Positions 25,202 to 33,993 are shown, counted from the first letter of the stretch. The stretch is 45,584 bases of DNA from an uncultured Collinsella sp. (GCA_958403385.1 CATXXC010000018.1:1-45584); one strand, 5' to 3'. A program made the numbers and translations. Notes: a model not told the origin generated them from the sequence alone.

Positions 25202-27352
25202 ATGGCATCAAAATACTCCATGAACGACCGTCCCAGCTGGCCTCGCCGCGCCATCGTTACCGCCGGCGAGCCCTACGGCAACAAGGGCCTTCACTTTGGC
25301 CACGTCGGCGGCGTCTTTGTCCCGGCCGACTTCTTCGCCCGCTTCCTGCGCGACCGTCTGGGCCGCGAGAACGTCATCTTCACCTCGGGCACCGACTGCT
25401 ACGGCTCGCCCATCATGGAGAGCTACCGCAAGCTCAAGGAGAACGAGGGCTACGACAAGTCCATTAACGAGTACGTCGAGTCCAATCACTCCCGCCAAGC
25501 AGCGACCCTCAACAACTACAACATCAGCTGCGATATCTACGGCGGCTCGGGCCTTGAGCCGGCTGCGCAGATTCACAACGAAGTGACCGCCGAGATTATC
25601 GAGCGCCTGCATGAGCAGGGCACCATCTCCAAGCGCTCCACGCTGCAGTTCTACGACGCCAAGGCCGGCACGTTCCTCAACGGCCGCCAAGTGATCGGCC
25701 GCTGCCCCATCCAGGGCTGCAAGTCCGAGAAGGCCTATGCCGACGAGTGCGACCTGGGTCACCAGTTTGAGCCCGAGGAGCTCATCGCACCCAAGAGCCA
25801 GCTCACCGGCGAGGTGCCCGAGCTGCGCCCGGTCGACAACCTCTACTTCGACCTGCCGGCCTACCTCGACTTTATGAAGACCTACACCGCCAAGCTCGCC
25901 CAGAACCCGCAGGTTCGTTCCGTGGTCTCCAAGACCATGGAGGAGTGGCTGCTGCCGGCCCAGCTCTATATCCAAAACAAGTTCCGCGAGGCCTTCGATG
26001 CCGTCGAGGACCAGCTGCCCGAGCACACCGTGCTGGAGCCCGAGGGAAACAAGAGCAGCTTTACCGTCACCTTCCCCAGCTGGAAGGAGCGCGACGACGC
26101 CCATGCGGTGCTCGCCAACGGCGGCGTGCGCTTCCGCAGCGGCAAAGCGCTCGTGCCTTTCCGCATCACCGGCAACATCGACTGGGGCGTTCCGGTGCCC
26201 CAGGTCGACGGCGTTTCCGACGTCACCTGCTGGTGCTGGCCAGAGAGCCTGTGGGCGCCCATCAGCTATACGCGTACCGTGCTCGCGCGCGATGCCAAGG
26301 CCGCCGGCGTGACCGAGGGCGTCGCCGCCCAGGATGCCGCCCTCATGGGCGAGCCCGCTGCCGACTCCACACAGGTGCCCGCGCCCACCTACCAGCACAG
26401 CTCGCTCGACTGGCGCGACTGGTGGTGCTCGGACGACGCACAGATCTACCAGTTTATCGGTCAGGACAACATCTACTTCTACTGCATCGCGCAGACCGCC
26501 ATGTGGGAGGCCCTGGGCTGGGACCTCACGCAGAGCACCGTCAGCGCCTGCTACCACCTGCTCTACATGGGCAAAAAGGCCAGCTCGTCCTCGCAGACGC
26601 CTCCCCCGCCGGCAGACGACCTACTCAACCACTACACCTGCGAGCAGATGCGCGCGCACTGGCTGTCGCTCGGCCTGTCCGAAAAGCCGGTGAGCTTTAG
26701 CCCCAAGGCATACGACACGCGTGTGACCGGCAAGGACAAGGACGGCAACGAGGTGCGCGCCTGCGACGACAAGCGCGTTATCGATCCGGCCCTTAAGGAG
26801 AGCGCCCTTTTGACCGGCGTATTCAACCGTCTGGCCCGCAGCTGCTTCTACGGCGTCGCCGTCAAGGAAGGCGACGAGAGCCCCTATCGCAACGGCTGCA
26901 TCCCCGCCGGTGCCGCCTCTGCCGCCGTGGTCGAGGCTGCCGAGCAGGCAGCTCTTGCATTTGAGCAGGCCATGTACAAGTTCGAGACGCACCGCGCGCT
27001 TGCCGTGTGCGACGACTACCTGCGCGCCGCCAACAAGCGCTGGAGCGACGCCTCCAAGGCCGCCAACAAGCTCGAGGGCGACGAAGCAAACGCAGCGATG
27101 ACGCAGGCCCTGGTTGATGCCTTTACCGAGCTGCGCGTGGCGACCGTCCTGATGCACGGTATCGTCCCGGCCGGCTGCGAACTCATCTGCGAGTACTTCG
27201 ACGTCGATCCGGTCGCCTTCTTTAGCTGGGATAACATCTTTGCCTCCACGGACGAGTTCGTAGAGAGCCTGGGCGAGAAGCCCGGCGACCACCGCGTGAA
27301 GCCGCTGCCCCCGCGCTTCGACTTCTTCAGCAAGCACGAGAGCCAGTACTAA
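25202..27352 (+). CDS. metG: Methionyl-type class I aminoacyl-tRNA synthetase, divergent
   Basis: This 716-residue enzyme should charge tRNA with methionine. The HIGH motif is HFGH at residues 31-34, and the zinc knuckle is CPIQGC...CDLGH, with His in place of the usual last Cys. The active-site FIGQDNIYFYCI block matches MetRS (FxGKDNxxFH) with changes. The KMSKS loop is degenerate: KKASSSS at residues 458-464 in the right place. The C-terminal region is an anticodon-binding helical domain without the extra tRNA-binding domain. AAGGAG precedes the ATG at 25,202. Whether it is the cell's only MetRS cannot be judged here. Confidence 0.85.
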   Translation: MASKYSMNDRPSWPRRAIVTAGEPYGNKGLHFGHVGGVFVPADFFARFLRDRLGRENVIFTSGTDCYGSPIMESYRKLKENEGYDKSINEYVESNHSRQAATLNNYNISCDIYGGSGLEPAAQIHNEVTAEIIERLHEQGTISKRSTLQFYDAKAGTFLNGRQVIGRCPIQGCKSEKAYADECDLGHQFEPEELIAPKSQLTGEVPELRPVDNLYFDLPAYLDFMKTYTAKLAQNPQVRSVVSKTMEEWLLPAQLYIQNKFREAFDAVEDQLPEHTVLEPEGNKSSFTVTFPSWKERDDAHAVLANGGVRFRSGKALVPFRITGNIDWGVPVPQVDGVSDVTCWCWPESLWAPISYTRTVLARDAKAAGVTEGVAAQDAALMGEPAADSTQVPAPTYQHSSLDWRDWWCSDDAQIYQFIGQDNIYFYCIAQTAMWEALGWDLTQSTVSACYHLLYMGKKASSSSQTPPPPADDLLNHYTCEQMRAHWLSLGLSEKPVSFSPKAYDTRVTGKDKDGNEVRACDDKRVIDPALKESALLTGVFNRLARSCFYGVAVKEGDESPYRNGCIPAGAASAAVVEAAEQAALAFEQAMYKFETHRALAVCDDYLRAANKRWSDASKAANKLEGDEANAAMTQALVDAFTELRVATVLMHGIVPAGCELICEYFDVDPVAFFSWDNIFASTDEFVESLGEKPGDHRVKPLPPRFDFFSKHESQY

Positions 27353-27369
27353 AGCACGCTAGTAGCAAC

Positions 27370-27489
27370 GCGCCCGGGAATGATTATTCTGGGACGGGGA
27401 TTAAAAAATCATTCCCGGGCGCCACAGTACAGTCTTTTTGTGACGGGAGTCATGGAATGATTATTTAATCCCCGTCCCAGAATAATCAT
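27370..27489. repeat. Nested palindromic element with two alternative hairpins
   Basis: GCGCCCGGGAATGATT (27,370-27,385) pairs perfectly with 27,407-27,422. Overlapping this, a 36-base arm (27,380-27,415) pairs with 27,454-27,489 with one mismatch. The two structures cannot form together. The element lies between metG and the methyltransferase gene, ending just before the latter's ribosome site. It also contains GGGACGGGGATTAAA, related to REP-like cores. Confidence 0.85.
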
Positions 27490-27509
27490 TTAGGTGGAAG
27501 GAAAGACGG

Positions 27510-28613
27510 ATGTCCAAGCAGCGTCGTCGTAAGCAGAAAAAGCAGGTTAAGCCCGAGCTCAAGCTCAGGCAGTTTGCCGCTACCGAGCTTTCCGACCAGC
27601 TTGCCGCCCTTCCCTGCGCCGCCGACCTGCCGCGCTTTATGGTCGACACGGTCGCCGGCGCCTATGCGCCCGCCGATGCCGAGCTCATGATCGAGGGCTT
27701 CGGCGCCGCGGCCACACGCCCGGTCACGCTGCGCGCCAACACGCTCAAGGCGACCGCCGAGGACATCGCTGCGGCGCTCGGTGCCGCCGGCATCGCCCAC
27801 AACCCCGTCGCTTGGTATCCGGACGCCTTTATCCTGCCCGAGGCCCAGGTTTCCGACCTATGGGACCTCGACATCTACCGCGACGGCAAGATCTACCTAC
27901 AGAGCCTGTCGTCCATGATGCCGCCTTTGGTGTTGGGCGCCCAGGCAGGCGAGGACATCCTGGACATGTGCGCAGCCCCTGGCGGCAAGACGACGCAGAT
28001 CGCCGCCCTCACCCAGGGCCAGGCACACCTCACGGCCTGCGAGATGAGCATTCCCCGCGCCGAAAAGCTTGAGTCCAACCTCCACCGCCAAGGTGCCAAA
28101 AACGTGCCCGTCATGCGCATCGACGCACGCGAGCTCGACGAGTTCTTCCGCTTTGACCGCATCCTGCTCGACGCTCCCTGCACCGGCACGGGCACCGTCA
28201 TCAGTGGCAACGAGAAAAGCCTGCGCGGCCTCACCGAGCAGCTGCTCGTCAAGTGCGCCCGCTCGCAGCGCGCGCTTCTGGACCGCGCCATGGGAGCCCT
28301 CAAACCGGGCGGCACGCTCGTCTATTCCACCTGTTCGATCATGCCGCAGGAAAACGAGGACGCCCTGCAAGAGGCCCTCGACAAGCACATGGATTGCGAG
28401 CTTATCCCCCTCGACGGCACACCGAGCGAAAGTGAAGCGCGTCGCGCCCAGGATGCCGGCGAGGAGCCGCATATCGAGTGCAACGCCCTCACCGAGGCCA
28501 TCGCCGCCGGCCATGTCTCGGCCATCGCCAACGGTATGCCCGGCACGCTGACCATTCCGCCTAGCCGCGATTTTGAGGGCTTCTACATTGCCCTGATCCG
28601 AAAACGCAGCTAG
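27510..28613 (+). CDS. 16S rRNA m5C methyltransferase, RsmB/RsmF family
   Basis: This 367-residue SAM-dependent enzyme methylates cytosine-5 in rRNA. SAM motif I is DMCAAPGGKTTQ near residue 150, motif IV with its Cys is LLDAPCTGTG near residue 218, and motif VI with the catalytic Cys is VYSTCS near residue 270. The N-terminus is a short basic tail (SKQRRRKQKKQ) and lacks the NusB-like domain of RsmB, so RsmF-like or a generic NOP2/Sun member is possible. A GGTGGAAGG site precedes the ATG, right after the nested palindrome. Confidence 0.9.
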   Translation: MSKQRRRKQKKQVKPELKLRQFAATELSDQLAALPCAADLPRFMVDTVAGAYAPADAELMIEGFGAAATRPVTLRANTLKATAEDIAAALGAAGIAHNPVAWYPDAFILPEAQVSDLWDLDIYRDGKIYLQSLSSMMPPLVLGAQAGEDILDMCAAPGGKTTQIAALTQGQAHLTACEMSIPRAEKLESNLHRQGAKNVPVMRIDARELDEFFRFDRILLDAPCTGTGTVISGNEKSLRGLTEQLLVKCARSQRALLDRAMGALKPGGTLVYSTCSIMPQENEDALQEALDKHMDCELIPLDGTPSESEARRAQDAGEEPHIECNALTEAIAAGHVSAIANGMPGTLTIPPSRDFEGFYIALIRKRS

Positions 28614-28637
28614 CGCACGGATCAAAAACTCAACAAG

Positions 28638-28808
28638 CTATCTCTGTGCGCGTTTGCCCTGCTGGTCGCGATGCTGTTTAAGCATCGCGCGCTCCTTGCG
28701 TTCGGCCCTTTTGCCCTTAATGGCCGTGACCACAAAGTAGATGACCGCGGCGGCAACGATTGCGCCCACGCACAGGCCAATCGAGCCAAACATTGCTGTC
28801 AATTCCAT
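28638..28808 (-). CDS. Small single-pass membrane protein, 56 residues
   Basis: A minus-strand frame starts ATG at 28,808 with AGAGAGGTGA upstream. The product has one hydrophobic helix (residues ~5-29, GLCVGAIVAAAVIYFVVTAI) and then a strongly basic, Arg/Lys-rich cytoplasmic tail ending GKRAQR. It resembles small, uncharacterised membrane proteins; no family is recognised. It is convergent with the methyltransferase gene and divergent from the barrel-protein gene. Confidence 0.65.
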   Translation of the reverse strand: MELTAMFGSIGLCVGAIVAAAVIYFVVTAIKGKRAERKERAMLKQHRDQQGKRAQR

Positions 28809-28984
28809 ACCGCGTCACCTCTCTTTTAAACGGGACTTTCAAGATAGCACCTCGATCCTCGCCACCACAGCTCCTTCACGTTCTCCCGCCCTTCGGTCTA
28901 ACGGATGGTGCGGCGGGGAAAAATCAACTCGTCAAACGATTTAGCATTCGCAATTCCGGCTGCATCGCGCCGGCCACCATCGCA

Positions 28985-28990
28985 TAGAAT
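28985..28990 (+). promoter_or_regulatory. -10 element directly before the barrel-protein gene
   Basis: TAGAAT lies nine bases before the ATG at 29,000, with no purine-rich ribosome site between them. This arrangement fits a leaderless transcript. Confidence 0.4.
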
Positions 28991-28999
28991 CGAGCCTCC

Positions 29000-30091
29000 A
29001 TGGATACCCTCAACGACCTAAACGAACGCGTCGACGCCTTTGTCGGCACCAGCTCCTTCGACACGCCTGCCGCGGCAAACGACCAAGCTCCCATCGATGT
29101 ACCCGCCGAGGTTCACGAGGACATCGTCGCCTCGGTCGATTTCTCCGAGGTCGAGCTCGCAGACGAGTTCACCGAGCCCCAGGTAGCCGTGACCCCCAAC
29201 GGACTGCTCCCCATGGAGCCCCTGCCCATCGACGGACGTCTGCGCAAGGCTGCTCTTCGCATGCCCGACGAGATCGAGGAGGCCAGCGGCTTCACGCTCT
29301 TCGGCCGCCGCATCAAGTCGCTCATTTACACTACCGATGTCGCGGTTATCCGCAACTCCAACGCCGATGCCGTTTTTGCGGTCTACCCTTTCACGCCGCA
29401 GCCCGCCATTACGCAAGCGCTGCTGACCGTCGCCGAGTGCCCGGTCTTTGTAGGCGTGGGCGGCGGAACTACGACCGGTAAGCGCTCCGTGCAGATGGCA
29501 GCCGTCTCCGAGATGCAGGGCGCGGCGGGCTGCGTGGTCAACTCCCCCGCTACTGCCGAGATGGTCGAGCACATCACCAACATCGCCGACATCCCCGTCA
29601 TCGCCACGGTCGTACGTTGCGACGACGATGCGCATGCCAAAGTGCGCGCCGGAGCCAAGATTCTCAACATCGCCGCCGGCAAAAACACGCCCCAGGTCTT
29701 GCGTGAACTGCGCGAGCACTATCCCAACCTGCCGCTCATCGCGCCGGGCGGCAAGACGCCCGAGAGCATCCGTGAGACCATCGCCGCCGGCGCCAACGCC
29801 ATCATCTGGACGCCGCCTTCGGCACAGCAGCTACAGACCGACATGATGCAGCGTTATCGCAAGATGAAGGAAGAAGCCACACCTGTCATCTCGCGCGACG
29901 ATGTGCCCATTATCGACCAGGTCGCCGCCGCCGAGGTCAGCCAGGTCGAGAACATGAATCCCGATGTGCCGATTCCCGACGAAGTCATCGAGCGCGTCGC
30001 TTCGATCCACGAGCGCGTCGAGGAGCATCGCGCCAACCGCGGCCTCAAGCCGTCACTGCACGGCTTCTTCTTCCGCGGAAAGAAACGCTAA
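29000..30091 (+). CDS. Uncharacterised TIM-barrel-like protein
   Basis: I do not recognise a characterised family. The 363-residue protein has an acidic ~85-residue N-terminus, then a (beta/alpha) barrel-like region (~95-290) with Gly-rich phosphate-loop-like turns: FVGVGGGTTTGKRS, NIAAGKNTPQV and LIAPGGKTPESIRETIAAGANAIIW. The last resembles the phosphate-binding end of ribulose-phosphate or KDPG-aldolase-type barrels. A charged helical tail ends GKKR. No ribosome site precedes the ATG; an internal start cannot be excluded. The gene appears to be monocistronic. Confidence 0.75.
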   Translation: MDTLNDLNERVDAFVGTSSFDTPAAANDQAPIDVPAEVHEDIVASVDFSEVELADEFTEPQVAVTPNGLLPMEPLPIDGRLRKAALRMPDEIEEASGFTLFGRRIKSLIYTTDVAVIRNSNADAVFAVYPFTPQPAITQALLTVAECPVFVGVGGGTTTGKRSVQMAAVSEMQGAAGCVVNSPATAEMVEHITNIADIPVIATVVRCDDDAHAKVRAGAKILNIAAGKNTPQVLRELREHYPNLPLIAPGGKTPESIRETIAAGANAIIWTPPSAQQLQTDMMQRYRKMKEEATPVISRDDVPIIDQVAAAEVSQVENMNPDVPIPDEVIERVASIHERVEEHRANRGLKPSLHGFFFRGKKR

Positions 30092-30103
30092 TCGTAACAG
30101 CAA

Positions 30104-30131
30104 GGCCCGCCCCACAAACGTGAGGCGGGCC
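30104..30131. terminator. Bidirectional hairpin between convergent genes
   Basis: GGCCCGCC (30,104-30,111) pairs perfectly with GGCGGGCC (30,124-30,131). It lies between the barrel-protein stop and the convergent DegV gene stop. Tails are only weakly T-rich. Confidence 0.6.
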
Positions 30132-30172
30132 GTTATCGTTTGAGCAAACATGCAGCGACGTGATGGGGCAAA

Positions 30173-31063
30173 TTAATCCACGCGCTTGTCGCCCATAAAG
30201 AAGAGCGCCACCGTACCAGGTCCGGTATGCGAGCCAATCAGAGTACCGATGTCATTGATCTCAATCTTGCCTTTAAGCTGCGGAACCTGTTCCTCAATCA
30301 GCGCCGCAACTGCCTCGGCATCCTCGCGGCACGCCGAGTGCGACATGATGCACTTACCCGAATAATCCGCACCGTCCTGCACGTGTGCCATCATGGTCTT
30401 GGCCATCTCGGAAATCGCGCGCTTCTTAGTGCGAATCTTCTCACGTGGCGACAGCTTGCCGTCGCAATCGACCGTCATAAGCGGGCAAATCTTAAGCGCC
30501 GTGCCGATGATCGCACTCGCAGCCGAAATGCGACCGCCTCGTAGATAGCTCGACAGATCGGTCGAGAAGAACCAGTGGTGCAGGTTGAGTTTGTGCTCCT
30601 CGATCCAGGCAGCCGTCTCGTCGAGTGAAGCCCCGCTATCGCGCACGTTGGCGGCATATTCCAGCAACAGGCCAAAGCCCGAAGACGCCGCCAGCGAATC
30701 GATGACGCGCACCTTGCCGCCCTGGGGATAGCGATCCGCGAGCATCTGCGCCGCAACGCAGGCCGATCCATACGTGCCCGAAATACCCGACGACAACGCC
30801 AGGTGCAGCACGTCTTTACCCTCGGCAACAAACGGCTCCCAAAACTCCTTGTACTCACCCACGCTCACCTGAGACGTCTTGGGCATGGCGCCCGCGGCAA
30901 TCTGGGCAAAAAACTTGTCCGGCGTAATCGACTGATACAGATCGTCCGTATGGACAACATCGTCGATCTCGTAATGAAAACACACGACAGGGATATTGCG
31001 CGACGCAAAGAACTCACGGGTTCGGTCGGCGGCGGATTCACAGGTCAGGACAAAATCACTCAT
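30173..31063 (-). CDS. DegV family fatty-acid-binding protein, second paralog
   Basis: This 296-residue protein is a FakB-like member with CESAADRT in place of the usual TDSTSD, the KTSQVSVGEY lipid-head site, HLALSSGISGTYGSA, and YLRGGRISAASAIIG as the lid region. It should hand a fatty acid to a fatty-acid kinase. The ATG at 31,063 has AAGGAG upstream; the frame starts at 31,081. A GATAAT -10 lies ~30 bp upstream. It differs substantially from the paralog at 9,173, suggesting another ligand preference. Confidence 0.9.
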   Translation of the reverse strand: MSDFVLTCESAADRTREFFASRNIPVVCFHYEIDDVVHTDDLYQSITPDKFFAQIAAGAMPKTSQVSVGEYKEFWEPFVAEGKDVLHLALSSGISGTYGSACVAAQMLADRYPQGGKVRVIDSLAASSGFGLLLEYAANVRDSGASLDETAAWIEEHKLNLHHWFFSTDLSSYLRGGRISAASAIIGTALKICPLMTVDCDGKLSPREKIRTKKRAISEMAKTMMAHVQDGADYSGKCIMSHSACREDAEAVAALIEEQVPQLKGKIEINDIGTLIGSHTGPGTVALFFMGDKRVD

Positions 31064-31091
31064 ATGAGGCTCCTTACTCATTGCTGCGCAA

Positions 31092-31097
31092 ATTATC
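31092..31097 (-). promoter_or_regulatory. -10 element of the second degV gene
   Basis: The minus strand reads GATAAT about 30 bp before the ATG. The rest of the 320-bp gap to the fructose bisphosphatase gene is AT-richer than the genes and shows only the palindrome at 31,327. Confidence 0.4.
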
Positions 31098-31326
31098 GCA
31101 CAGTGAGCCTACATACGGTACATATGTCCACTATTTACCAAATCGAACCAAAAATAGCGAACATCTTTACCACCATCGTCTCCACCGGCCCCACGCATAA
31201 ATATCTGAGAAAACACCTTCTGTCGTCTCCACTCAACCGCCATATCCACCTCAACTAAATCGATTTACCAAACCGTTCAGCCGACAATTCAGCCGCCGGC
31301 GCAAAATCGAAACAAAAGCGGCGCAT

Positions 31327-31356
31327 ACTGATAAACGTTTGACGCTGTTTATCAGT
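31327..31356. promoter_or_regulatory. Perfect 10-bp inverted repeat upstream of fbp
   Basis: ACTGATAAAC (31,327-31,336) and GTTTATCAGT (31,347-31,356) are perfect inverted arms around 10 bases, 28 bp before the fbp ATG. The 20-base spacing of half-site centres suits a dimeric repressor. It could also be an mRNA hairpin next to the ribosome site. Confidence 0.5.
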
Positions 31357-31383
31357 TTTACCAGCCCCATCGGAAGGTGTTTC

Positions 31384-33300
31384 ATGGTCGCATTCGATCG
31401 CAACCCGCAAGACTTCAAGTATCTGCGCCTGCTGTCGAGACAGTTCCCCACCGAACAATCCGCGTTTACCGAAATTATCAACCTCTCGGCCATCCTCAAC
31501 CTACCCAAGGGCACCGAGCATTTTATGAGCGACGTGCATGGCGAGTACGAAGCCTTTATGCACATCCTCAACAACTGCTCGGGCGTCGTGCGCGAGCATG
31601 TCGACGAAATTTTTGGCGACACGCTCTCCTTTGACGAAAAGGGCGAGCTGTGCACGCTCATCTACTACCCGCGCGAGAAGATCGACCTGGTCCGCAGCCA
31701 GCGCGAGGACTCGCCAACTTGGTACAAGACGATGCTTGACCAGCTCATCATGGTCGCTCGCTCGCTTTCAAGCCGCTACACGCGCTCCAAGGTGCGTAAG
31801 GCCATCCCGCGCGACTACGCCTATATCATCGACGAGTTGTTGCACACGCACCCGGACGAGAACAACTATCGCGTGCGCTATCACGAGCGCATCGTGGAGT
31901 CCATCCTGGAGACCGCCAGCGCCGACGACTTTATCGAGTCGCTCGCCTCGCTCATCAAGCGCCTGGCCGTCGACCACCTGCACCTGGTGGGCGACATCTT
32001 CGACCGCGGCGGCGGCGCGGCCAAGATTATGGACCGTCTGCTCACCTACCATTCACTCGACATCCAGTGGGGCAACCACGACCTACTGTGGATGGGCGCT
32101 GCGGCCGGTGAGCCCGCCTGCATCGCCACGGTGTTGCGCAACAACCTACGCTACGACAACTACGAGATCCTGGAGAACAACTACGGCATCTCGCTGCGTG
32201 AGCTTGTCGCCTTTGCCGATGCCACCTACACCGCCGGTGAGTCCATCACCCCGCTGATCAAGGCCATCAACGTGCTGCTCTTTAAGCTCGAGGGCCAGAT
32301 TATCCAGCGCCACCCCGAGTTCGATATGACCGACCGCCTGTTACTCGACAAGATCGACCACGACACCGGCACGGTCACGCTCGCCGACGGCAGCGTGTGG
32401 CCGCTCACGACCAACGACTTCCCCACCGTCGACCCGGCGGACCCCTACACGCTCACGTCTCAGGAGCAGCACATCATCGACAAGCTCGTGTCCGAGTTTG
32501 TCACCGCCGATCACCTGCATCGCCATATCGATTTCCTCTACACCCACGGCTCGATGTACAAGGTCGCCAACGGCAACCTGCTCTTCCACGGCTGCGTTCC
32601 ACTCAACGAAGACGGCACCTTCAGCAGCATGAACTGCCTGGGCACCTGGCACGCTGGCCGCGATTATCTCGATTTTTGCGACCACATCGCCCGCCGCGCG
32701 TGGCGCGTGGGCGACCGCGATGCCCTCGACTGGATGTGGTACCTGTGGATTGGCTTCAATTCACCCGCCAGCGGACGCCTGGTGCGTACCTTTGAGCGCG
32801 CCTATATCGCCGATAAGAGCACCTGGGTCGAGCCGATGGACCCGTACTTTACGCTTACCAAGTCGCCCTCGGTCTGCGATGATATCATGCGCGAGTTTGG
32901 CGTCGCGGCCATGGCATGCTCGCCGACCGGCCACATCATCAACGGCCACACGCCCGTTAAAACCACCAAGGGTGAGCAGCCCATCCGCGCCGAGGGCAAG
33001 CTACTGGTCATCGATGGCGGCTTCTGCCGCGCTTACCATCCCAAGACGGGCATCGCCGGCTATACGCTCATCTCGAGCTCGCGCGGCTGCCGCCTCAAGT
33101 CGCACCGGGCCTTTACGACGGTTGCCGAGGCACTCACGCGCAACGTGGACATCGAGAGCGAGACCAACCGTTTTGACCAAGCAGACCGTCGCCGCATGGT
33201 GAGCGACACCGATACTGGCGCCAAGATTCGCAGCCAGATCCAGGACCTGCGCCAGCTGCTCGATGCATATAGAAACGGTGCTATCGAGGAGCGCGCCTAG
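31384..33300 (+). CDS. fbp: Class III fructose-1,6-bisphosphatase
   Basis: This 638-residue gluconeogenic enzyme belongs to the Firmicutes-type (YydE/Fbp) class III, built on a metallophosphoesterase core. The metal motifs are visible: SDVHGEYE near residue 35, GDIFDRGG near residue 200, WGNHDLLW near residue 220 and INGHTPVK near residue 520, with FEGQ-like FKLEGQIIQRHPEF in between. Length matches the class (~640-660). The ATG at 31,384 has GGAAGG upstream. It removes the 1-phosphate of fructose-1,6-bisphosphate. A perfect inverted repeat upstream may control it. Confidence 0.95.
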   Translation: MVAFDRNPQDFKYLRLLSRQFPTEQSAFTEIINLSAILNLPKGTEHFMSDVHGEYEAFMHILNNCSGVVREHVDEIFGDTLSFDEKGELCTLIYYPREKIDLVRSQREDSPTWYKTMLDQLIMVARSLSSRYTRSKVRKAIPRDYAYIIDELLHTHPDENNYRVRYHERIVESILETASADDFIESLASLIKRLAVDHLHLVGDIFDRGGGAAKIMDRLLTYHSLDIQWGNHDLLWMGAAAGEPACIATVLRNNLRYDNYEILENNYGISLRELVAFADATYTAGESITPLIKAINVLLFKLEGQIIQRHPEFDMTDRLLLDKIDHDTGTVTLADGSVWPLTTNDFPTVDPADPYTLTSQEQHIIDKLVSEFVTADHLHRHIDFLYTHGSMYKVANGNLLFHGCVPLNEDGTFSSMNCLGTWHAGRDYLDFCDHIARRAWRVGDRDALDWMWYLWIGFNSPASGRLVRTFERAYIADKSTWVEPMDPYFTLTKSPSVCDDIMREFGVAAMACSPTGHIINGHTPVKTTKGEQPIRAEGKLLVIDGGFCRAYHPKTGIAGYTLISSSRGCRLKSHRAFTTVAEALTRNVDIESETNRFDQADRRRMVSDTDTGAKIRSQIQDLRQLLDAYRNGAIEERA

Positions 33301-33378
33301 CACCACCCGCGGGGATTGGCTAAACTTGCTAAGTTTGTCATCCCCGCGGCGCTTCGGCGCCAGCTTAAGGCAGGTACC

Positions 33379-33774
33379 ATGCAAAAGCTCCTTGCGCAGA
33401 TTATGAAATTTGGCGTCGTCGGTGTCATTGCCACGGTTATCGACTTTGGCATTATGAATCTGCTCCACTACGGTCTGGGCCTCAACATCCTAATCGCCAA
33501 CACCAGCGGCTTTATCATCTCACTCATCTTTAACTACCTCGCAAGCATGAAATACGTGTTTGCGCACAAGGAAGGCATGAGCCGCCGCCGCGAGTTCATC
33601 ATCTTTGTCGTGCTGTCCGTGATCGGTTTGGTGCTCAACGATGGCATCGTGCTGGCGCTCAACGCCGGCCTGGGACTCGAGGCCAATATCGCCAAGATCT
33701 GTGCCACCGCGCTTGTCATGGTCTACAACTTTGTGACCCGAAAAATCTTCCTGGAGGGCGACGAGACAAAATAG
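33379..33774 (+). CDS. GtrA family membrane protein, copy 1
   Basis: This 131-residue protein has four hydrophobic helices and the GtrA pattern: KFGVVGVIATVIDFGIMNLL, then SLIFNYLASMKYVF after helix 2, and FVTRKIFLEG at the end. GtrA proteins are thought to flip lipid-linked sugars. The ATG at 33,379 has AAGGCAGG upstream; a frame start at 33,316 lacks one. It lies 78 bp after fbp, with no glycosyltransferase nearby. It shares the block MKYVF-H-EGMSR-REF with the next gene, so they are a tandem pair. Confidence 0.88.
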   Translation: MQKLLAQIMKFGVVGVIATVIDFGIMNLLHYGLGLNILIANTSGFIISLIFNYLASMKYVFAHKEGMSRRREFIIFVVLSVIGLVLNDGIVLALNAGLGLEANIAKICATALVMVYNFVTRKIFLEGDETK

Positions 33775-33800
33775 CTCGAAACCCCTGTAGCATTACGGCG

Positions 33801-33840
33801 CCCACGGACGACGCGCACTCAGCGCAGTATCGTCCGTGGG
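33801..33840 (+). terminator. Hairpin after the first GtrA gene
   Basis: CCCACGGACGA (33,801-33,811) pairs with TCGTCCGTGGG (33,830-33,840). It lies 27 bp after the stop codon; the tail is only mildly T-rich (TGTCGCTCGTTT). Confidence 0.55.
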
Positions 33841-33857
33841 TGTCGCTCGTTTACGGG

Positions 33858-33896
33858 CAAATTTTCAACGTTTGCGGATTAGCTCTTGAAAATTTG
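33858..33896. repeat. AT-rich 11-bp inverted repeat in the GtrA intergenic region
   Basis: CAAATTTTCAA (33,858-33,868) and TTGAAAATTTG (33,886-33,896) are perfect inverted arms. A -10-like TATAGT follows at about 33,906. This region (33,840-33,990) has clearly lower GC than its surroundings and may hold the promoter of the second gene. Confidence 0.45.
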
Positions 33897-33993
33897 GCGA
33901 GTTCATATAGTTCTTGGCAAAGACCTTACGTTTCCCTTGTAAAAGCTCTAAAGTATCCTCTGCTCGATTCATCAACGCATTGGATGTGATTAC

